The position numbers were made by a program, and so were the translations under genes. This document shows, piece by piece, positions 6,067-8,812 of a stretch of 8,812 nt of DNA. The stretch's first letter is position 1. Each line of letters opens with the position of its first letter. Location: NCBI GenBank assembly GCA_003250275.1, contig QKGW01000453.1:1-8812 (forward strand), written 5' to 3'. The notes beneath the pieces were generated by a model that saw nothing but the letters and a program-made list of their open reading frames with translations, made no database searches and was not told where the DNA came from. This stretch comes from Alphaproteobacteria bacterium. Lineage in GTDB: Bacteria; Pseudomonadota; Alphaproteobacteria; Rhodospirillales; Rhodospirillaceae.

Positions 6067-6094
6067 GACCCTAATTTGAGCGTTCGTTTCGGAT

Positions 6095-7444
6095 ATGACA
6101 AGGAATTCCCGGACCCGCGCGGAGACGCTGCACGCCGAAGGCCTCGCCGAACTCGCGCGGGGAAACCTCGCGGCTGCGGCGGCGCTGTGGGACGAAGCCC
6201 TCGCCCACGACCCCGGCCACGGGGATGCGGCGGTGAACGCGACGCTCGCCGCCTTGCAGCTCGGCCGCTGGGCCGAGGCCGAGGCCCGCGCCCGCGACGC
6301 CCGCGCCCGCGGCGTTGCCGATCCGCGGCTCGCGCTGTGGCTCGGCCACGCCCTGGTGCGGCAGGAACGCGAGGTCGAGGCGGCGGCGGCCTACCGCGAG
6401 GCGGTGACGGCGACGCCCGGCTCGGCGGAGGCGTGGTTCGCGCTCGGCCTGGTGATGCGCGACGTCGGCATGTATCACCCGGCGCGGGTCGCCTTTGCGC
6501 GGGTGCTGGAACTCGCGCCCGACGACGCCCAGGCGGCGTTCGAGGCGGCGCAGCTCGACCTGATGGCGGGGCGCTGGGACGAGGGTTTTTCGCGCTGGAA
6601 CGCGCGGTTGCGGCGTGGCGAGGCGCTGCTCCCCGAAAACCTCGAAGGCGTGCCGTGGGACGGCTCGCCCGCGCCGGACGCGACGCTGCTGCTCCAGGCC
6701 GAGCAGGGCGTCGGCGACGCGCTCCAGTTCCTGCGTTACGCCGGAGCCGCGGCGACCCGCGTCGGGCGCGTCGTGGTGCGCGCGCACGCGCAGCTGGTGC
6801 CGTTGCTCAGCCGAGCCGATCTGCCGTGGACGGCGGTGCCGTTCGGCACCCCGGTGGCGGCGGACTTTCACGCACCGCTTCTCGATCTCGCCCCCCTGGT
6901 CGGCGCGAGCCGTCCCGCGCCGCGCCGCGCCGATTGGCTCGCCACCGCGCCGCATCAGCGCCGCGGCAACACCGTCGGCATCGTTTGGGCGGGCAATCCC
7001 GCGCATCCCAACGACGCGCAGCGCAGTGCCGGACTCGCGCCGTTTCTCGCGTTGCGGCGGGTCGAGGGGGTGGAGTTCCGCCACTTCCAGTTCGGCGCGG
7101 GCGCGGAGACTGCGATCTGGCCCGAACTCATCGATGCGACGGTGGGCATCGCCGACTTCGCGCAAAGCGCCGCCGCGGTGGCGGCGTGCGATCTGGTGAT
7201 CGCGGTGGACACCGCGATCGTCCATCTCGCGGGTGCGCTCGGCGTACCGGCGTGGGTGGTGGTGCCGTCGGTGCCGGACTGGCGCTGGCGCGGCGCGGGG
7301 GAGACGACGCAGTGGTATCCGCTCGCGCGGGTGTTCCGTCAGCCCACGCGCGGCGATTGGGCAGGTGTGATGGCCGAGGTTGCGGCGGCGCTCGCGGTGT
7401 GGCGGGATCAAACAGCGATGGAGTCGCGGCCCGGGGCGGAGTAG
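6095..7444 (+). CDS. TPR protein with GT9-like glycosyltransferase domain
   Basis: The protein has 449 residues. Residues about 8-170 form tetratricopeptide repeats (for example 11-43, 78-109 and 112-143, each ending in a typical P-G/D turn). From about 185 a glycosyltransferase-like domain follows: LLLQAEQGVGDALQFLRYA (198-216), VGIVWAGNPAHPND (294-307), and the nucleotide-sugar-binding-like block DLVIAVDTAIVHLAGALGVP (366-385), then DWRWR...WYPLARVFRQ (395-416). This set is characteristic of TPR-glycosyltransferase 9 (heptosyltransferase-like) proteins common in alphaproteobacteria. It is probably cytoplasmic, with the TPRs binding a protein partner or substrate; donor and acceptor are unknown. 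The ATG at 6095 has no clear ribosome binding site, so the start is less certain. The downstream DUF4139 gene begins 24 nt after the stop, suggesting cotranscription. Confidence 0.82.
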   Translation: MTRNSRTRAETLHAEGLAELARGNLAAAAALWDEALAHDPGHGDAAVNATLAALQLGRWAEAEARARDARARGVADPRLALWLGHALVRQEREVEAAAAYREAVTATPGSAEAWFALGLVMRDVGMYHPARVAFARVLELAPDDAQAAFEAAQLDLMAGRWDEGFSRWNARLRRGEALLPENLEGVPWDGSPAPDATLLLQAEQGVGDALQFLRYAGAAATRVGRVVVRAHAQLVPLLSRADLPWTAVPFGTPVAADFHAPLLDLAPLVGASRPAPRRADWLATAPHQRRGNTVGIVWAGNPAHPNDAQRSAGLAPFLALRRVEGVEFRHFQFGAGAETAIWPELIDATVGIADFAQSAAAVAACDLVIAVDTAIVHLAGALGVPAWVVVPSVPDWRWRGAGETTQWYPLARVFRQPTRGDWAGVMAEVAAALAVWRDQTAMESRPGAE

Positions 7445-7468
7445 AGTCGCCGCACGGGGAGAAGGCAG

Positions 7469-8812
7469 ATGAGGGGAACGATGGCAATGCGAAGCGTTGT
7501 GCGATCGGCGGCGATTGTGGCCGTGCTGGCGTCTGTATCCTCCGCCTACGCGGACGAGGAGCGGGTGTGGGGCGCGGACACTCTGACCTCGCGGGTGCTG
7601 ACGATCTACGCCGACGGCTTCGCTCAGGTCGAGGAAGTCCGCACCGGCGATCTCCCCAAAGGTCCGCTGCATCTCAGAATTTCCGACGTCGCCTCGGGCA
7701 TCGTGCCGGAATCCGCGATCCTGCGCGGCGACAAGCTCGCGGTGCGCGACATGTCGATGCGTCCGTCGCTGATCGACCCGCACGCGTTGCTCGTCGGCGC
7801 GCTCGGCAAGACCGTCAAGGCGGTGCGTCAGGACCCGCGCACCGGCGAGGACAAGAGCGAGAACGCGACCCTGCTGGTGATCGAGCCGCGGCCGATCCTG
7901 CGCATCGGCGACCGCGTCGAGGTCAACTATCCCGGCCGCATCGTGCTCCCGGCCACGCCCGACATGCCGATGCCCGGGACCGCGCAGCTCAATTTCGGGG
8001 TCGAGAGCGGCGCCGCCTCGCGCCGCCCGGTGACGCTCCAGTACCTGCTGCCCGGAATGCGCTGGCAGGCGGATTACGCCGCGCTTTACGACGAGACCAA
8101 GGGACAGGTCAGCCTCAACGGCTGGGTCGGCCTCGCCAACGGCAGCGACGACAGCTTCCGCAACGTGCAGCTGCGCGTCGTCGCCGGCAACGTCGCCCGC
8201 GTCACCGATCAGAACGACGTCGCGACCTTCCGCGCCGCCGCCGCCGCACCGAAGATCGGAGTGCTCGACGAGGGGATCCGCCCGGTGGCGATGGCGGGCT
8301 ATCGCCTCTATCCGGTGTCGTCCTCGGTTTCGATCGACGCGGGCGAGCGCAGGCAGGTGGCCCTGCTCGAACGCTCCGCGATTCCGGTGAAGCGCAGCTA
8401 CCGCATCGTCGACCCGGTCGGCGTGTTCCGCTCCGCGCCCGGCTACTGGCCGCGCCGCGGCGCGTTCCTGCGCCTCGCGTTCGACAACGTTTCGCCGGCC
8501 GGCGCCGGGGTGCCGATGCCCGCTGGCGTGCTCCGCGTGATGGCGCTCCGCAACGGCGAGGCGGATCTCTTCCTCGGCGAGGATCGCATCGACCACGTGC
8601 CCGACGGCGGCGAGGTCGTCGCTCAGCTCGGGCGGGTGGTGGACGTCGGCTACGAGGCGAGTCGTCTCGAATACCGCGACCTTTCGCGCAGCGCGAGCGA
8701 ACAGCGTTTCCAGATTTCGCTCTACAACGATGGCGAGCGCCCGGCGGAGATCGAGGTGGCGCAGACTTTCCCGGGACAGTGGACGATTTTCGAAGAGGAC
8801 GCGACGCATACG
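7469..8812 (+). CDS. Exported DUF4139 domain protein (3' end outside the window)
   Basis: An open frame of 448 codons runs to the window edge without a stop. The N-terminus is a signal peptide (VVRSAAIVAVLASVSSAYA, cleavage near A28), so the product should be periplasmic or cell-surface. The body is beta-rich. LQYLLPGMRWQADYAALYD (190-208) and the late W-T-I-F-E-E segment (about 438-443) match conserved parts of DUF4139, so only a short C-terminal portion, perhaps around 50 residues, is probably missing. Function is unknown; the family is loosely linked to envelope roles through the name mucoidy inhibitor A. Two in-frame starts compete: 7469 with GGGGAGAAGG (7456-7465) and 7481 with GAGGGG (7471-7476). 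I chose the first, but either gives an intact signal peptide. It follows the TPR-glycosyltransferase gene closely and probably shares its transcript. Confidence 0.82.
   Translation, partial: MRGTMAMRSVVRSAAIVAVLASVSSAYADEERVWGADTLTSRVLTIYADGFAQVEEVRTGDLPKGPLHLRISDVASGIVPESAILRGDKLAVRDMSMRPSLIDPHALLVGALGKTVKAVRQDPRTGEDKSENATLLVIEPRPILRIGDRVEVNYPGRIVLPATPDMPMPGTAQLNFGVESGAASRRPVTLQYLLPGMRWQADYAALYDETKGQVSLNGWVGLANGSDDSFRNVQLRVVAGNVARVTDQNDVATFRAAAAAPKIGVLDEGIRPVAMAGYRLYPVSSSVSIDAGERRQVALLERSAIPVKRSYRIVDPVGVFRSAPGYWPRRGAFLRLAFDNVSPAGAGVPMPAGVLRVMALRNGEADLFLGEDRIDHVPDGGEVVAQLGRVVDVGYEASRLEYRDLSRSASEQRFQISLYNDGERPAEIEVAQTFPGQWTIFEEDATHT

Noticed and set aside
6071..8809. A very long minus-strand open frame (over 900 codons) opposite the TPR and DUF4139 genes.
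   Set aside because: It is antisense to two genes with clear domains, is rich in Arg, His and Gly as expected of shadow frames in high-GC DNA, and shows no domain motif or convincing start.

Overview
The window is very GC-rich and densely coded. It looks like a piece of an alphaproteobacterial chromosome, probably a Rhodospirillales-type genome. That is inferred from base composition, a DUF1465/RcdA-type gene (a mainly alphaproteobacterial family), and the TPR-glycosyltransferase and DUF4139 protein types. There are no RNA genes, insertion sequences, CRISPR arrays or phage genes that I can support.

Layout. (1) 100-2394, plus strand: a tight three-gene run of a single-domain response regulator, an Hpt phosphotransfer protein with an extra C-terminal domain, and a DadA-like oxidoreductase whose dinucleotide-binding motif is degenerate. 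(2) 2391-5577: a complete zinc-uptake locus. zur-znuC-znuB lies on the minus strand and znuA on the plus strand. The two arms diverge from a 193-bp region (4425-4617) that holds a good Zur-box candidate. (3) 5574-5990, minus strand: a short DUF1465/RcdA-like gene. (4) 6095-8812, plus strand: a TPR plus GT9-like glycosyltransferase protein, then an exported DUF4139 protein that runs off the window edge.

How the genes work together. ZnuA would capture periplasmic zinc, ZnuB would carry it through the inner membrane, ZnuC would supply ATP hydrolysis, and Zur would shut the divergent promoters when zinc is sufficient. The Zur metal ligands are present with almost exactly the spacing known from E. 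coli Zur. The response regulator and Hpt protein look like parts of a phosphorelay whose kinase is not in the window.

The window is mostly ordinary housekeeping or accessory chromosome, and I found no clear new multi-gene system. The points most worth a second look are the oxidoreductase with lost FAD-motif residues, the Hpt protein with a receiver-like domain lacking the phosphoacceptor, and the two convergent junctions. At each junction the opposing stop codons share one CTAG, and each lies inside an inverted repeat.
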